A DNA stretch of 64,000 nucleotides from Paracoccaceae bacterium (GTDB lineage: Bacteria > Pseudomonadota > Alphaproteobacteria > Rhodobacterales > Rhodobacteraceae), in the NCBI GenBank assembly GCA_012103375.1, contig WLWX01000001.1:2832492-2896491 (forward strand), given 5' to 3'. The notes beneath the pieces are model-generated. The model had not been told where the DNA came from, searched no databases, and saw only the letters and a list, made by a program, of their open reading frames with translations. The position numbers and the translations under genes are program-made. Shown one piece after another: positions 43,172-53,022 of the stretch. Positions within the stretch are counted from its first letter, which is position 1. Each line of letters opens with the position of its first letter.

Positions 43172-44707
43172 GAATTTTGTTGAAAAACTCCTGCTTGATC
43201 GAGGGCTATGGCGCTGATTCAATCCTCTCAACAAGCGGGAGGATCAGCCATGATGGGACCGAGGCAGGAAGCACAGGCGGCGCTGTTCTATGAGTTCTCG
43301 CTGGAAGACCATGTCCCGCAAGATCACCTGCTGCGATCGATTGATCGTTTCGTCGATCTGAGCAGCATCCGCGCCCATCTTGCCGATTTCTACAGCCACA
43401 CCGGTCGTCCTTCGATCGATCCTGAACTGCTGATCCGGATGCTGATCGTCGGTTACTGCTTCGGCATCCGGTCCGAGCGGCGGCTCTGTGAAGAGGTACA
43501 CTTGAACCTCGCGTACAGGTGGTTTTGTCGGCTCGACCTGGCCGATCGGGTGCCGGATCACTCGACCTTTTCAAAGAACCGGCATGGTCGGTTCCGCGAG
43601 AGTGAGCTGCTGCGCCATCTCTTCGAGACCACGGTCGCGCGATGCATCGCCGAAGGTCTCGTCAGCGGTCAGCGCCTGGCCGTCGATGCCAGCTTGATCG
43701 AGGCGGATGCCAACAAGCAGTACTCTGCGCCAAAGGAAGAATGGGACATTGCGCGGATCGATGCAGACGCTGCACCCCGCGCGGTCCGCGAGTATCTCGA
43801 CACTCTGGATGAGGCCGCATTCGGAGCAGCGACACCGGTCGAGCCAAAGTTCACGTCCTATTCCGACCCAGCCAGCCAGTGGACGGCGGCGCGTAAGGGT
43901 CCCGCATTTTTTGCCTACTCCGACAACTATCTCATCGATACCGATCATGGTGTCATCGTCGACGTGGAAGCGACACGGTCGATCCGTCAAGCCGAGGTGG
44001 GGTCAACCAAGACGATGCTGAAGCGGGCCAAAGAGCGCTTCGATCTTCATCCCGAACGGCTGATCGCCGACACCGCCTACGGATCGGGACCCATGCTCGG
44101 ATGGCTGGTGGGTGAAAAGATCGCACCGCACATCCCGGTCTTCGACAAAGCCGGGCGCACCGATGGCACCTGGTCCCGAGCTGACTTCGAATGGGATGCC
44201 GAGAACAATCAATACATCTGCCCGGAAGGCGAGGCTCTGAAGCAGTTCCGCCGAAACTACTCCGACCCCAATCGCGGCCCAACCGGCAAGGGCGTGGCCA
44301 AGTACCAAGCGCTGAAGCACACCTGCCAATCCTGTCCTTCCAAGCCGAAGTGCTGCCCGAATGCCGACGCCCGTAAGATCACCCGTGAGGAACATGAGGA
44401 CGCTCGCGACATCGCCCGCGCAATCGCCAAAACGCCGCAATACAAGATCTCGGTGAAGCTCCGGAAGAAGGTCGAAATGCTCTTTGCCCACCTCAAGCGC
44501 ATTCTCGGCCTGGGACGGCTCCGATTACGTGGACCATGCGGCGCAAATGACGAATTCCTGCTCGCCGCCACTGCCCAAAACCTTCGCAAACTGGCAAAGA
44601 TCTTTCCTGCACCGCAGCAAACGCGCAAAGCCTGATCAGAAAGGCGCTCGCGCTATGTTCAAATCGCTACTTTCTGCGCCCGCAACACGTTGTTTTTCCA
44701 CAGAATC
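43172..44707 (+). mobile_element. IS1182-family insertion sequence
   Basis: About 1536 bp. The left end is GAATTTTGTTGAAAAACTCC; the right end, inverted, is GATTCTGTGGAAAAACAACG. Both resemble the MITE terminus GATTGTGTTGAAAAACTCCG; the left end shares 14 consecutive bases (TGTTGAAAAACTCC). The IS is bordered by GGC on both sides and lies between MITE copies D and E. Confidence 0.85.
43250..44635 (+). CDS. IS1182-family transposase
   Basis: An intact 461-residue transposase. The N-terminal DUF772 region has EDHVPQDHLLRSIDRFVDLS and GRPSIDPELLIRMLIVGYCF. The DDE domain includes GQRLAVDASLIEADANKQYS (first Asp), ERLIADTAYGSGPMLGWLVG (second Asp) and a late KKVEMLFAHLKRILGLGRLR (catalytic Glu region). 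A Cys-rich insertion CQSCPSKPKCCP lies between. GGGAGGATCAGCC precedes the ATG at 43250, so this start is chosen over 43208. It is the only source in the window of a transposase that could act on the MITE ends. Confidence 0.93.
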   Translation: MMGPRQEAQAALFYEFSLEDHVPQDHLLRSIDRFVDLSSIRAHLADFYSHTGRPSIDPELLIRMLIVGYCFGIRSERRLCEEVHLNLAYRWFCRLDLADRVPDHSTFSKNRHGRFRESELLRHLFETTVARCIAEGLVSGQRLAVDASLIEADANKQYSAPKEEWDIARIDADAAPRAVREYLDTLDEAAFGAATPVEPKFTSYSDPASQWTAARKGPAFFAYSDNYLIDTDHGVIVDVEATRSIRQAEVGSTKTMLKRAKERFDLHPERLIADTAYGSGPMLGWLVGEKIAPHIPVFDKAGRTDGTWSRADFEWDAENNQYICPEGEALKQFRRNYSDPNRGPTGKGVAKYQALKHTCQSCPSKPKCCPNADARKITREEHEDARDIARAIAKTPQYKISVKLRKKVEMLFAHLKRILGLGRLRLRGPCGANDEFLLAATAQNLRKLAKIFPAPQQTRKA

Positions 44708-44711
44708 GGCT

Positions 44712-44929
44712 GATTGTGTTGAAAAACTCCGAAATCAGAGCGTCGCGGATTTCTTGCGAAAACCTATGAAGCGAAATAGTCGGAAAGCTTTGACCACGAG
44801 ACAGCGCATGGCTGCGCGTGAGCGCATGTAGGCGATTTGGGCCGACCCCCGCGCCAAAAATTTAGGATCGGGCTGCATGGAAAGAAAAATCATCGTTCAG
44901 GCCCTAAAACGGAGTTTTTCAACACAATC
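44712..44929 (+). mobile_element. 218-bp MITE, copy E (right arm of a composite)
   Basis: Identical to copies A, C and D. The left flank is GGCT and the right flank GGCC (44930-44933). The outer right GGCC matches the outer left GGCC of copy D, giving a target duplication for the whole 42951-44929 block. Confidence 0.93.
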
Positions 44930-44958
44930 GGCCGAAGGCGCCCCGGCCTTAAGGCGGC

Positions 44959-45108
44959 TTAGGCCTTGCGCGGTGCGGTGTCGATGAATGACCCGCCGGG
45001 GCCAGCAACGCTGTCGGGCAGTGTGACAATCGCAATCTCTCGGACGGCGACGCATCCCAGAAAGGCCACTGCAATCGCATCAAACGCGAACAAAGCTGAA
45101 AAATCCAT
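44959..45108 (-). CDS. Possible 49-residue membrane-anchored protein
   Basis: Reads MDFSALFAFDAIAVAFLGCV, then AVREIAIVTLPDSVAGPGGS and FIDTAPRKA before TAA. One hydrophobic N-terminal helix is followed by a short soluble tail. A weak GAG ribosome site lies before the ATG. No family is recognised. It is the only coding signal between the composite element and truA. Confidence 0.4.
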   Translation of the reverse strand: MDFSALFAFDAIAVAFLGCVAVREIAIVTLPDSVAGPGGSFIDTAPRKA

Positions 45109-45193
45109 CACTCGTTATCCCCTGGCAACAGATGGGTAGCATGCGGGTGAATTGGGGCAGAATGAAGACAAATACATGCCAGGAAGGCGGTTA

Positions 45194-45961
45194 TCAGGCG
45201 AAAGGATCGTCCGGATAGCCCACCTCACGCAACGTCAGGCCATGTGGCGGCGCGACAGGCCCACAGGCTGCGCGGTCACGGGCCTGCAATGCTGACGCCA
45301 CGTCCGCGGCCTGCCATGCGCCTGCGCCGACCCGTTCCAGCGTGCCCACGAAGCTGCGGACCTGATTGTGAAGGAAACTGCGGGCCCGGAAGGTCAGCAA
45401 GATCTCTTGCGCACCATCAACCGCACCCTCTGTGACGACCGCCACATCCAGCGATTTCACCGGGCTTTGCGCCTGGCACATGGTGGACCGGAACGTCGTG
45501 AAATCATGCTGGCCAATCAGGTGGTTGGCCCCTTCCTGCATTGCCGCCACGTCCAGCGGATTACGCAACCTCCAGGCAAGCCCCGCGTCGATCGCCAATG
45601 GGGCGCGGCGGCAGATGATGCGGTATTCATAGTGCCGCTCACGCGCCGAGAACCGCGCGTGCCAATCGTCGTCAACCCGCGCGGCGGCCAGCACGGCAAC
45701 CGGATCGGGGCGCAGATGCGCGTTCAGCGCCTCCATCAGGCGGAACGGGTCCCAATCGCGGCTTAAGTCCACATGGGCGACTTGCCCGCGGGCATGCACC
45801 CCGGCGTCCGTTCGCCCGGCGGCGGCAATGCCTGGCGCATCGGCCTGCAACTTGCGGATCGCGCCCTCCAGCCGGGCCTGCACGCTGGGCGGGCCCACTT
45901 GACGCTGCCACCCCGAATAGGGCGCGCCGTGGTATTCGACTTTCAGGGCAAAACGCGGCAT
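45194..45961 (-). CDS. truA: tRNA pseudouridine(38-40) synthase TruA
   Basis: Makes pseudouridine at positions 38-40 of tRNA anticodon stems. The 255 residues from [20 protein letters not shown] match the family. The catalytic Asp is in [20 protein letters not shown] (GRTDAGVHA). Later motifs are [14 protein letters not shown] and [20 protein letters not shown]. The frame is open upstream to 46141, but the homologous start is 45961. The gene is monocistronic on the minus strand. Confidence 0.96.
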   Translation of the reverse strand: MPRFALKVEYHGAPYSGWQRQVGPPSVQARLEGAIRKLQADAPGIAAAGRTDAGVHARGQVAHVDLSRDWDPFRLMEALNAHLRPDPVAVLAAARVDDDWHARFSARERHYEYRIICRRAPLAIDAGLAWRLRNPLDVAAMQEGANHLIGQHDFTTFRSTMCQAQSPVKSLDVAVVTEGAVDGAQEILLTFRARSFLHNQVRSFVGTLERVGAGAWQAADVASALQARDRAACGPVAPPHGLTLREVGYPDDPFA

Positions 45962-46084
45962 GGGCGCTCCTTCAAGGCGGGGCCATAGCGCAGGCCGCTG
46001 GGTCTGGCAATCTGGGTGTGGCGACTGGTGATGCCGCCGCGCGCACCCTATGTAGGGCCGACGTGACAACAGCAGGGGACCGCA

Positions 46085-47494
46085 ATGGTTCTGGGACGAC
46101 TGGCCGAGGGTGTGACAGACAGTGTGGAAGGTGTGGGCCATGCCATTGGCGGCGCCTTCTTCGAACCTGTGATCCGGCTGGGCGTTACCGGCCTCAGCCG
46201 GGCAGGCAAGACCGTGTTCATCACCTCGCTAGTCGCGAACCTGCTGGATCGTGGCCGCATGCCCGGGCTGCTGGCCGCCGGGGACGGGCGGATTGCAGCG
46301 GCCTTCCTGCAGCCCCAGCCGGACGACACGGTTCCGCGTTTTGACTATGAAAGCCATCTGGCCAGTCTGAGCGGCGCACAGCCGCAATGGCTCGAAGGCA
46401 CCCGCGCGGTCAGCCAGCTGCGCCTGTCACTCAGGTTGCGGCCGACCGGGTTGCTGGGGGGGCTGCGCGGCGCGCGAACGGTGCATCTGGATATCGTCGA
46501 TTACCCGGGCGAGTGGTTGCTGGACCTTGGCCTGCTGGACAAAAGCTATGACGACTGGTCGGCGGACCGCCTGGCCCTGATGGCGGATCGGCCCGAGGCA
46601 TCGGCGTATCTGGAACTGGCAAGTGGCGCAGTCGGGGCGGCACGGCATGACGAACCTGTCGCGCAGGCACTCGCCCAATCCTACACCGAGGCGTTGGGCG
46701 CGATGGAGGCTTGCGGCCACATGGACACCTCGCCCGGTCGGTTCCTGTTGCCCGGTGATCTTGCCGGATCGCCCGCACTGACCTTCGCGCCCCTGCCGGA
46801 AGGGCCAAACCGGCGTGGATCGCAAAGGGCCGAATTCGCCCGCCGGTTCGAGGCGTACAAGTCCCGCATCGTGCGCCCGTTCTTTCGCGATCATTTTGCG
46901 CAGATCGACCGCCAGATCGTGCTGGTCGATGTGCTGGGCGCGCTGGGGCAAGGCCCGCAGGCGGTGGCCGAGCTGGAGCGTGTCATGGGCGACCTGCTGG
47001 CGGCATTTCGACCCGGGCGAACCTCGTGGTTGTGGCGACTGCTGGGCGGGCGGCGGGTTGGCAAGTTGCTGTTTGCAGCGACCAAGGCGGATCACCTACA
47101 CCATTCGCAACATGCGGCCCTGGCAGGGATCCCGCGGGGTTTGCTGCGCGGGGCCAGTGACCGGGCCGAGTTTGCCGGGGCGGATGTCGCGGCGATGGCG
47201 ATTGCGGCGCTGCGCACCACCACGGAAGAGCGGATCGAGCACCGCGGGACCATGCTGGACGTGGTGCGCGGGCGTCTGGCGGATGGCGGCGATGCAGCGT
47301 TTCATCCCGGCGACCTGCCCGACGACCCGGGTGCGATCCTGGGGCCTGCGCGCGACGGGGCAACGGATTGGACCGGCGACGGGTATCAGAGCGCGGAATT
47401 CGCGCCCTCACCCATGTCGCTGAAGCCCGGCGCGGGCCCGCCCCATATCCGGCTGGACCGGGCGCTTGAATATCTGATCGGGGATTGGTTATGA
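46085..47494 (+). CDS. YcjX-like P-loop ATPase/GTPase (DUF463)
   Basis: A 469-residue protein. The Walker A is [20 protein letters not shown], with [20 protein letters not shown] as the Walker B/switch region (DYPGEW) and [20 protein letters not shown] resembling a G4 motif (TKAD). In Proteobacteria YcjX pairs with the YcjF membrane protein. The same pair is present here with an ATGA overlap. The cellular role is not settled; stress association is known from enterobacteria. Confidence 0.9.
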   Translation: MVLGRLAEGVTDSVEGVGHAIGGAFFEPVIRLGVTGLSRAGKTVFITSLVANLLDRGRMPGLLAAGDGRIAAAFLQPQPDDTVPRFDYESHLASLSGAQPQWLEGTRAVSQLRLSLRLRPTGLLGGLRGARTVHLDIVDYPGEWLLDLGLLDKSYDDWSADRLALMADRPEASAYLELASGAVGAARHDEPVAQALAQSYTEALGAMEACGHMDTSPGRFLLPGDLAGSPALTFAPLPEGPNRRGSQRAEFARRFEAYKSRIVRPFFRDHFAQIDRQIVLVDVLGALGQGPQAVAELERVMGDLLAAFRPGRTSWLWRLLGGRRVGKLLFAATKADHLHHSQHAALAGIPRGLLRGASDRAEFAGADVAAMAIAALRTTTEERIEHRGTMLDVVRGRLADGGDAAFHPGDLPDDPGAILGPARDGATDWTGDGYQSAEFAPSPMSLKPGAGPPHIRLDRALEYLIGDWL

Positions 47495-48489
47495 GCGAGA
47501 AACAAAAGCCCGCATTGATCCGGATGGACGCAAACCCCGACCTGCCCGGCCCAGCAGATGTCGCCCCGGTTCCCGACGCCCCGGACAGCGAAAGCGGTGC
47601 CGCGATGCAGCGCGTGGCGCGATTGGCGGGGCGACCGGCCTCGCGGCTGTCGCGCTGGTTCTGGGGGCTGCTGGTCAGCTTCGTTTTGTTCATCGCCTCA
47701 CTCGCGGCGTGGAATTTCGTGACAGGCCTGATCGCGTCTAGCCCGGTGTTGGGCACGGTTGCGGCCGGGCTGGGCGGCGCGTTGGTTTTGGTCTGCGCGG
47801 TGATTGCGCTGCGCGAACTGGCCGCGATTGCGCGGCTGGCGAGGCTGGACCGGCTGCGCCGCGCAGCCGACGCGGCCCTGGCCGCCGAGGATCTGGGTGC
47901 GGCGCGCGCGGTCGCGGACCGGCTGGACCGCCTTTATGCAGGCCGCGAGGCGCTGACCTGGGGGCGCGAACGGTTCGCTGAACGCCGGGGCGACATGTTC
48001 GATGCCGCCGCCCTGCTGGACCTGGCCGAGGCGGACCTGCTGGCGCCGTTGGACGCCGCTGCGGTGCTGGAGGTCGAGGCCGCCGCGCGACAAGTTGCGA
48101 TGGTGACCGCGCTGGTGCCGCTGGCCCTGGCCGATATCGTCGTGGCGCTCAGCGCGAACCTGCGAATGATCCGCCGCATCGCCGAGGTTTACGGCGGGCG
48201 CGGCGGGGCGCTGGAAACCTGGCGGCTGACCCGCGCGGTGCTGACCCATCTGGTGGCCACGGGGGCTGTTTCGGTGGGCGATGACATGATCGGTTCACTG
48301 GCTGGTGGCGGGGTTCTGTCGAAATTGTCCCGCCGTTTTGGCGAGGGGCTTGTGAACGGCGCCCTGACGGCGCGCGTCGGCGTCGCCGCGATCGAGGTTT
48401 GCCGCCCACTGGCGTTTCGCGGACAGAAGCGTCCCCGGGTGACTGGCATCGTGCAAAGGGCGCTGACGGGGTTGTTTGCGTCCAGGTGA
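47491..48489 (+). CDS. YcjF/TIGR01620-family membrane protein
   Basis: A 332-residue protein. An acidic Pro-rich N-terminus is followed by two membrane helices (LLVSFVLFIASLAAWNFVTG and GTVAAGLGGALVLVCAVIAL) and a long cytoplasmic C-terminal domain with SANLRMIRRIAEVYGGRGGA, the DUF697-type core, and then LVNGALTARVGVAAIEVCRP. The start at 47491 overlaps the ycjX stop. Function is unknown beyond its tie to YcjX. Confidence 0.88.
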   Translation: MSEKQKPALIRMDANPDLPGPADVAPVPDAPDSESGAAMQRVARLAGRPASRLSRWFWGLLVSFVLFIASLAAWNFVTGLIASSPVLGTVAAGLGGALVLVCAVIALRELAAIARLARLDRLRRAADAALAAEDLGAARAVADRLDRLYAGREALTWGRERFAERRGDMFDAAALLDLAEADLLAPLDAAAVLEVEAAARQVAMVTALVPLALADIVVALSANLRMIRRIAEVYGGRGGALETWRLTRAVLTHLVATGAVSVGDDMIGSLAGGGVLSKLSRRFGEGLVNGALTARVGVAAIEVCRPLAFRGQKRPRVTGIVQRALTGLFASR

Positions 48490-48537
48490 GCGCGCGTACG
48501 CCGTGTCGCTTCTGGTCGCGCCTGCCCGAAGGGCTCC

Positions 48538-49707
48538 TCAGCCCCGGATCGGCCGCACCAGATCACCACTTACCAATCGCGCCAAGACGCGCGGCACAGG
48601 TGGGATTGCCACAAGCGGCGCGAAAACTTGGTCACGCAGCAGCGGTGGCAGCCAGTGATCGGATTGATAAAGCGGCGTCAGGAACCGGCTGAGCAATTGG
48701 TACGTTGCCATATGGACACGACGGCTGCGGGCATAAGTGTGCAACGCCCGATCCAGCGGGTGGCGATCAACGGCGCGCGCCAGGGCGAGCGCGTCCAGCA
48801 AGGCCATATTCGCCCCCTGCCCCAATTGCGGACTGGCTTGATGCGCCGCGTCCCCGATCCGGGCAATTCCGGGCGCGTTGGGGCGATACAACGTGCCGTG
48901 GCTGTAGCGTGCCATCGTCAGGTTACTGTGATCGTTCAGCGTGTCGAGGAACGGCGCGAAGGCGGGCCACAAGGTGGCGGCATCGGATTTCCAGCGTTGC
49001 AGTGGCGTGTCGCGCCAGTTTTCATAGCGCGTCGCCTTCAATGACCAGAAGATTGCCGCCAGCGGTGTCTCGCTGCCCGGCATCCGCCCGATCGGCAACA
49101 CCCCGGCCATTTTCGACGCCTTTTCATAGCGTTGGGACAGGACGTCGCGCGGCAATCCAGTGGTGCCAGGCCAGGGCACCGTGGCCCAGACCGCCCCAAA
49201 CGGCAGGGCGCGGGCCTTGAGCGACGTTAGCGGAGACCCCGCCCCGGCGGCATCCACGATCAGGTCGAAAGGCCCGGCGCGGTGGTCGGCAAAACTGACA
49301 TGGCCATCCGCGCACGACAGCGCCGCGTGACCCGGGTGAAGCGTTGCACCGGCACCGCGCGCGGCGCGCAGCAACGTATCAAACAGGCTCGCCCGGTGGA
49401 TCCCCAGGCCAAAGCGGATGCCGGAGCGATCGTAGGTGACATCCAGCACCCGGCGCGCCGCCCCTGTGCCCCCGATCATCCGGCGCACCGGGGTGCCGAG
49501 GGCAAGGGCCTGATCCAGAACGCCAATCTCGCCCAGCACGTTTTGACCAACGGGTTGGATTACGAGGCCGGATCCAACGGGTTCCGGGGCGGCGAACTGG
49601 TCGTAGATCGACACCGCGTGGCCCAGGCGGGCCAGAAGTGCGCCGGCGGCAAGGCCGCCGATACCTGCACCGATGATGGCGATTTTGAGGGGGTCAGGAG
49701 AAGAGAT
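48538..49707 (-). CDS. FAD-dependent monooxygenase of the UbiH/salicylate hydroxylase type, start codon unclear
   Basis: PHBH-type flavin monooxygenase of about 389 residues. The FAD motif KIAIIGAGIGGLAAGALLAR lies upstream of the first standard start (GTG 49614) and must belong to the protein. Reading back, the frame reaches a TAA at 49708-49710 with no ATG, GTG or TTG in between. The codon after TAA is ATC (49705-49707), preceded by GGAGG. The second FAD motif IARIGDAAHQASPQLGQGAN and the DLIVDAAGAGS strand are normal. Either a rare start or a small indel at the 5' end is present. The substrate is unknown. Confidence 0.75.
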   Translation of the reverse strand: MSSPDPLKIAIIGAGIGGLAAGALLARLGHAVSIYDQFAAPEPVGSGLVIQPVGQNVLGEIGVLDQALALGTPVRRMIGGTGAARRVLDVTYDRSGIRFGLGIHRASLFDTLLRAARGAGATLHPGHAALSCADGHVSFADHRAGPFDLIVDAAGAGSPLTSLKARALPFGAVWATVPWPGTTGLPRDVLSQRYEKASKMAGVLPIGRMPGSETPLAAIFWSLKATRYENWRDTPLQRWKSDAATLWPAFAPFLDTLNDHSNLTMARYSHGTLYRPNAPGIARIGDAAHQASPQLGQGANMALLDALALARAVDRHPLDRALHTYARSRRVHMATYQLLSRFLTPLYQSDHWLPPLLRDQVFAPLVAIPPVPRVLARLVSGDLVRPIRG

Positions 49708-49712
49708 TTATG

Positions 49713-49730
49713 CCTCCGGCGGGGATATTT
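49713..49730 (-). repeat. 18-bp intergenic motif, inverted copy
   Basis: An exact reverse complement of the motif at 8816-8833. On the minus strand its GGAGG is 5 nt from the ATC codon where the monooxygenase frame begins. Confidence 0.5.
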
Positions 49731-49856
49731 GTGGGTCAATGATGGTCAGGGGCGTTGGTGCGGACGATCCGTTGCCTTGGCTGTAATGGGGCATGGTCCG
49801 GCGGCTTGGTCAAGCGCACCTTGAATGCCAGTTGGGCCGGGCCTATAAGGCGCGCC

Positions 49857-49901
49857 ATGAACCGGATCGTTTTCATACGAATTACGTGCCCGGCGCGCTG
49901 A
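49857..49901 (+). promoter_or_regulatory. Possible 14-residue leader peptide before ileS
   Basis: [14 protein letters not shown] with three Ile, preceded by AAGG 6 nt upstream, ends 73 nt before ileS. It could sense isoleucyl-tRNA supply. No convincing mutually exclusive hairpins or U-run were found, so this is tentative. Confidence 0.25.
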
Positions 49902-49974
49902 GGCACCCTCGGCGCTGCCGGAGTTCGCGCGATGCGCACCCCCTGAAATTCCTCTGATTGCGAAGGTTAGCCCG

Positions 49975-52968
49975 ATGTGCGCCGACACGCCCGAAGTGCC
50001 CGACTATAAAGACACCCTGCATCTGCCGCAGACTGATTTTCCGATGCGCGCGGGCTTGCCCAAGCGAGAGCCTGAGTGGCTGGCCAAGTGGGAAAAGATT
50101 GGCGTTTACGACCGGTTGCGGGATAAGGCCGCCCTTGCCCGGACGGGCAAAGATGGGAGCCCTCGGACGCCCTTCACGCTGCATGACGGGCCGCCCTATG
50201 CCAACGGGCATTTGCACATCGGGCATGCGCTGAACAAGATCCTGAAGGATATGGTGGTGCGGTCCCAGCAGATGCTGGGCCGGGACGCGCGTTATATCCC
50301 CGGCTGGGATTGTCACGGTCTGCCGATCGAATGGAAGATCGAGGAGAAATACCGCAAGAAGGGCCGCGACAAGGACGCGGTGCCCCTGGTCGAGTTTCGG
50401 CAGGAATGTCGTGAGTTTGCGGAGGGCTGGGTGGATGTTCAGCGCGAGGAATTCAAGCGTCTGGGTGTGACCGGCAACTGGGACGATCCCTATCTGACGA
50501 TGGATTTCCACGCCGAAGCGGTGATCGCCGAGGAATTGCAGAAGTTCGTGATGAACGGGACGCTCTATCAGGGCAGCAAGCCGGTGATGTGGTCGCCGGT
50601 GGAGAAGACCGCCTTGGCCGAGGCGGAGGTCGAGTATCACGACCACCAGAGCCACACGATCTGGGTGAAGTTTCCGGTGGTGTCGGTAGAGTCCGCTGTT
50701 CGGGGTGCCTCGGGGGCCATTGACCACGCGGTGACAATTGTTGAGCGAACTGAATGGGCGGGTGTACAAGTTGTCATCTGGACAACAACACCTTGGACCA
50801 TCCCGCAAAACCGGGCGATCTGTTTTGGGCCCGAAATTTCCTATGGTTTGTACGAGGTTACAGGTCGACCAGAAGAATGCTGGCTAAGTATCGGAGACAA
50901 ATATCTGGTCGCGGATTCACTGGCCGAGCAGGTGTTCACGCAGGCCCGTCTCGATGCCTCAATGTACCGCAAACTGCGGGACGTGTCGGCGGATGAACTG
51001 GCCTCGCTGGTCTGTGCTCACCCGCTGCGCGGGGCGGCTGAGAATGGCGAATGGGACTATGACGTGCCGCTGTTTCCTGGCGATCATGTGACGGATGAGG
51101 CCGGGACCGGCTTTGTCCACACAGCGCCAAGCCACGGCGACGACGACTATCAGATCGGCCTGAAACACAACCTGCCGATGACCTACAACGTCATGGAAGA
51201 TGGCGGATTTCGCGACGGTCTGCCGCTGTTCGGCGGCAAATACATCCTGAACCGCAAGGGGAAAGAGGGTGATGCGAATGGGGCGGTGATCGACAAGCTG
51301 GTCGAGATCGGTGCGCTGCTGGCGCGGGGGCGGCTGACGCACAGCTATCCGCATTCCTGGCGCTCCAAAGCGCCGCTGATCTTCCGTAATACACCGCAGT
51401 GGTTTGTCGCGATCGACAAGCCAGTTGGCGACGGGCAGGACGACCACGGCAAGACCATCCGGGAACGGGCACTGACCAGTATCGACGAGTTGGTGAGATG
51501 GACGCCGCAATCCGGGCGGAACCGGCTGCACTCGATGATCTCGGCCCGGCCCGACTGGGTGCTGAGCCGTCAGCGCGCCTGGGGCGTGCCGCTGACCTGT
51601 TTCGTGCGCAACGGCGCGAAGCCGGATGACGACGATTACATCCTGCGAAACCCGCAAGTGAACGCCCGCATTGTCGAGGTTTTCGATGCCGAGGGCGCGG
51701 ATGCCTGGTATGCCGAGGGCGCGAAGGAGCGCTTCCTCGACGGGCTGGAAAACCCCGATGAGTTCACCAAGGTCGATGACATCCTGGACGTGTGGTTCGA
51801 CTCGGGCTCGACCCATGCGTTTGTTTTGCGCGACCGGGAAGATGGCTCCGAAGACGGGATCGCCGATCTTTATCTTGAGGGCACGGATCAACATCGCGGC
51901 TGGTTCCATTCGTCGATGTTGCAAGCCTGCGGCACGCTGGGCCGCGCGCCATATCGGGGCGTGCTGACCCACGGCTTCACGCTGGACGAGAAGGGCGTGA
52001 AGATGTCCAAATCGCTGGGCAATGCCACGGTGCCGGACCAGGTCGTCAAGCAGTACGGCGCGGATATTTTGCGGCTGTGGGTGGCGCAGACGGATTACAC
52101 CAACGATCAGCGGATCGGGCAGGAGATCCTGAAAGGGACCGCCGACAGCTATCGCCGGCTCAGGAATACGATGCGGTTCCTGCTGGGCAATCTATCGCAT
52201 TTCTCGGACGCGGATCGGGTGCCGGTTGAGGATATGCCGGAACTTGAACGCTGGGTGCTGCACCGGTTGGCCGAGCTGGATCACAAGGTGCGCGCGGGCT
52301 ATGACGCCTATGATTTCCAGGGTGTGTTTCAGCAATTATTCACCTTCGCGACGGTGGAGCTAAGCGCCTTCTATTTCGACATCCGCAAGGATGCGCTTTA
52401 TTGCGACGCGGCGGACAGCACCCGGCGGCGGGCGGCGCTGACGGTTCTGGACATCCTGTTCCACCGGCTGACGACATGGCTGGCCCCGGTTCTGGTGTTC
52501 ACAATGGAAGAGGTCTGGCTGGAACGGTTCCCGGGTGAGGGTAGCTCGGTTCATCTGGTCGATATTCCCGAGACACCTGCGGACTGGCTGGACGAACCAC
52601 TGGCGGCCAAATGGGCCGCGATCCGGCAGGTGCGGCGGGTGGTGACGGCAGCACTGGAAGTTCAGCGGACAGACAAAGTGATCGGTGCATCGCTGGAAGC
52701 AGCCCCGGTGGTGCATGTTGACGACGCCGAGGCGCTGGCGGCGCTGAAGACGGTGCCGTTTGACGACATCTGCATTACCTCGGGCGTGGTTCTCAGCGGC
52801 GATCCGGCCCCGGCCGAGGCATTCCGCCTGCCCGAGGTTGCGGGCGTGGGTGTGGTGTTCGAACGTGCCGATGGCGACAAGTGTAAGCGGTGCTGGAAAA
52901 TCCTGCCGGACGTGGGGTCGCACGATCATGCGGGCGCATGTGCGCGATGTGATGCGGCGTTGGGTTAA
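49975..52968 (+). CDS. ileS: Isoleucyl-tRNA synthetase
   Basis: Class I synthetase of 997 residues, slightly longer than E. coli IleS, as is common in this order. The HIGH motif is in [20 protein letters not shown] and the KMSKS motif in [20 protein letters not shown]. The CP1 editing domain includes [20 protein letters not shown] and [20 protein letters not shown]. The C-terminal zinc ribbon [13 protein letters not shown] with CARCD is intact. It lies alone on the plus strand. Confidence 0.98.
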   Translation: MCADTPEVPDYKDTLHLPQTDFPMRAGLPKREPEWLAKWEKIGVYDRLRDKAALARTGKDGSPRTPFTLHDGPPYANGHLHIGHALNKILKDMVVRSQQMLGRDARYIPGWDCHGLPIEWKIEEKYRKKGRDKDAVPLVEFRQECREFAEGWVDVQREEFKRLGVTGNWDDPYLTMDFHAEAVIAEELQKFVMNGTLYQGSKPVMWSPVEKTALAEAEVEYHDHQSHTIWVKFPVVSVESAVRGASGAIDHAVTIVERTEWAGVQVVIWTTTPWTIPQNRAICFGPEISYGLYEVTGRPEECWLSIGDKYLVADSLAEQVFTQARLDASMYRKLRDVSADELASLVCAHPLRGAAENGEWDYDVPLFPGDHVTDEAGTGFVHTAPSHGDDDYQIGLKHNLPMTYNVMEDGGFRDGLPLFGGKYILNRKGKEGDANGAVIDKLVEIGALLARGRLTHSYPHSWRSKAPLIFRNTPQWFVAIDKPVGDGQDDHGKTIRERALTSIDELVRWTPQSGRNRLHSMISARPDWVLSRQRAWGVPLTCFVRNGAKPDDDDYILRNPQVNARIVEVFDAEGADAWYAEGAKERFLDGLENPDEFTKVDDILDVWFDSGSTHAFVLRDREDGSEDGIADLYLEGTDQHRGWFHSSMLQACGTLGRAPYRGVLTHGFTLDEKGVKMSKSLGNATVPDQVVKQYGADILRLWVAQTDYTNDQRIGQEILKGTADSYRRLRNTMRFLLGNLSHFSDADRVPVEDMPELERWVLHRLAELDHKVRAGYDAYDFQGVFQQLFTFATVELSAFYFDIRKDALYCDAADSTRRRAALTVLDILFHRLTTWLAPVLVFTMEEVWLERFPGEGSSVHLVDIPETPADWLDEPLAAKWAAIRQVRRVVTAALEVQRTDKVIGASLEAAPVVHVDDAEALAALKTVPFDDICITSGVVLSGDPAPAEAFRLPEVAGVGVVFERADGDKCKRCWKILPDVGSHDHAGACARCDAALG

Positions 52969-53022
52969 GGCATTGGCTGGCCAAGCGTTTCTGGCCTGAA
53001 GGCCATGATTGCACCGCCCACT

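Noticed and set aside
44940..44965. GGCCTTAAGGCGGCTTAGGCC as a terminator or element end
   Set aside because: It is only partly self-complementary and has no U-run; it may simply be the end of the small gene.
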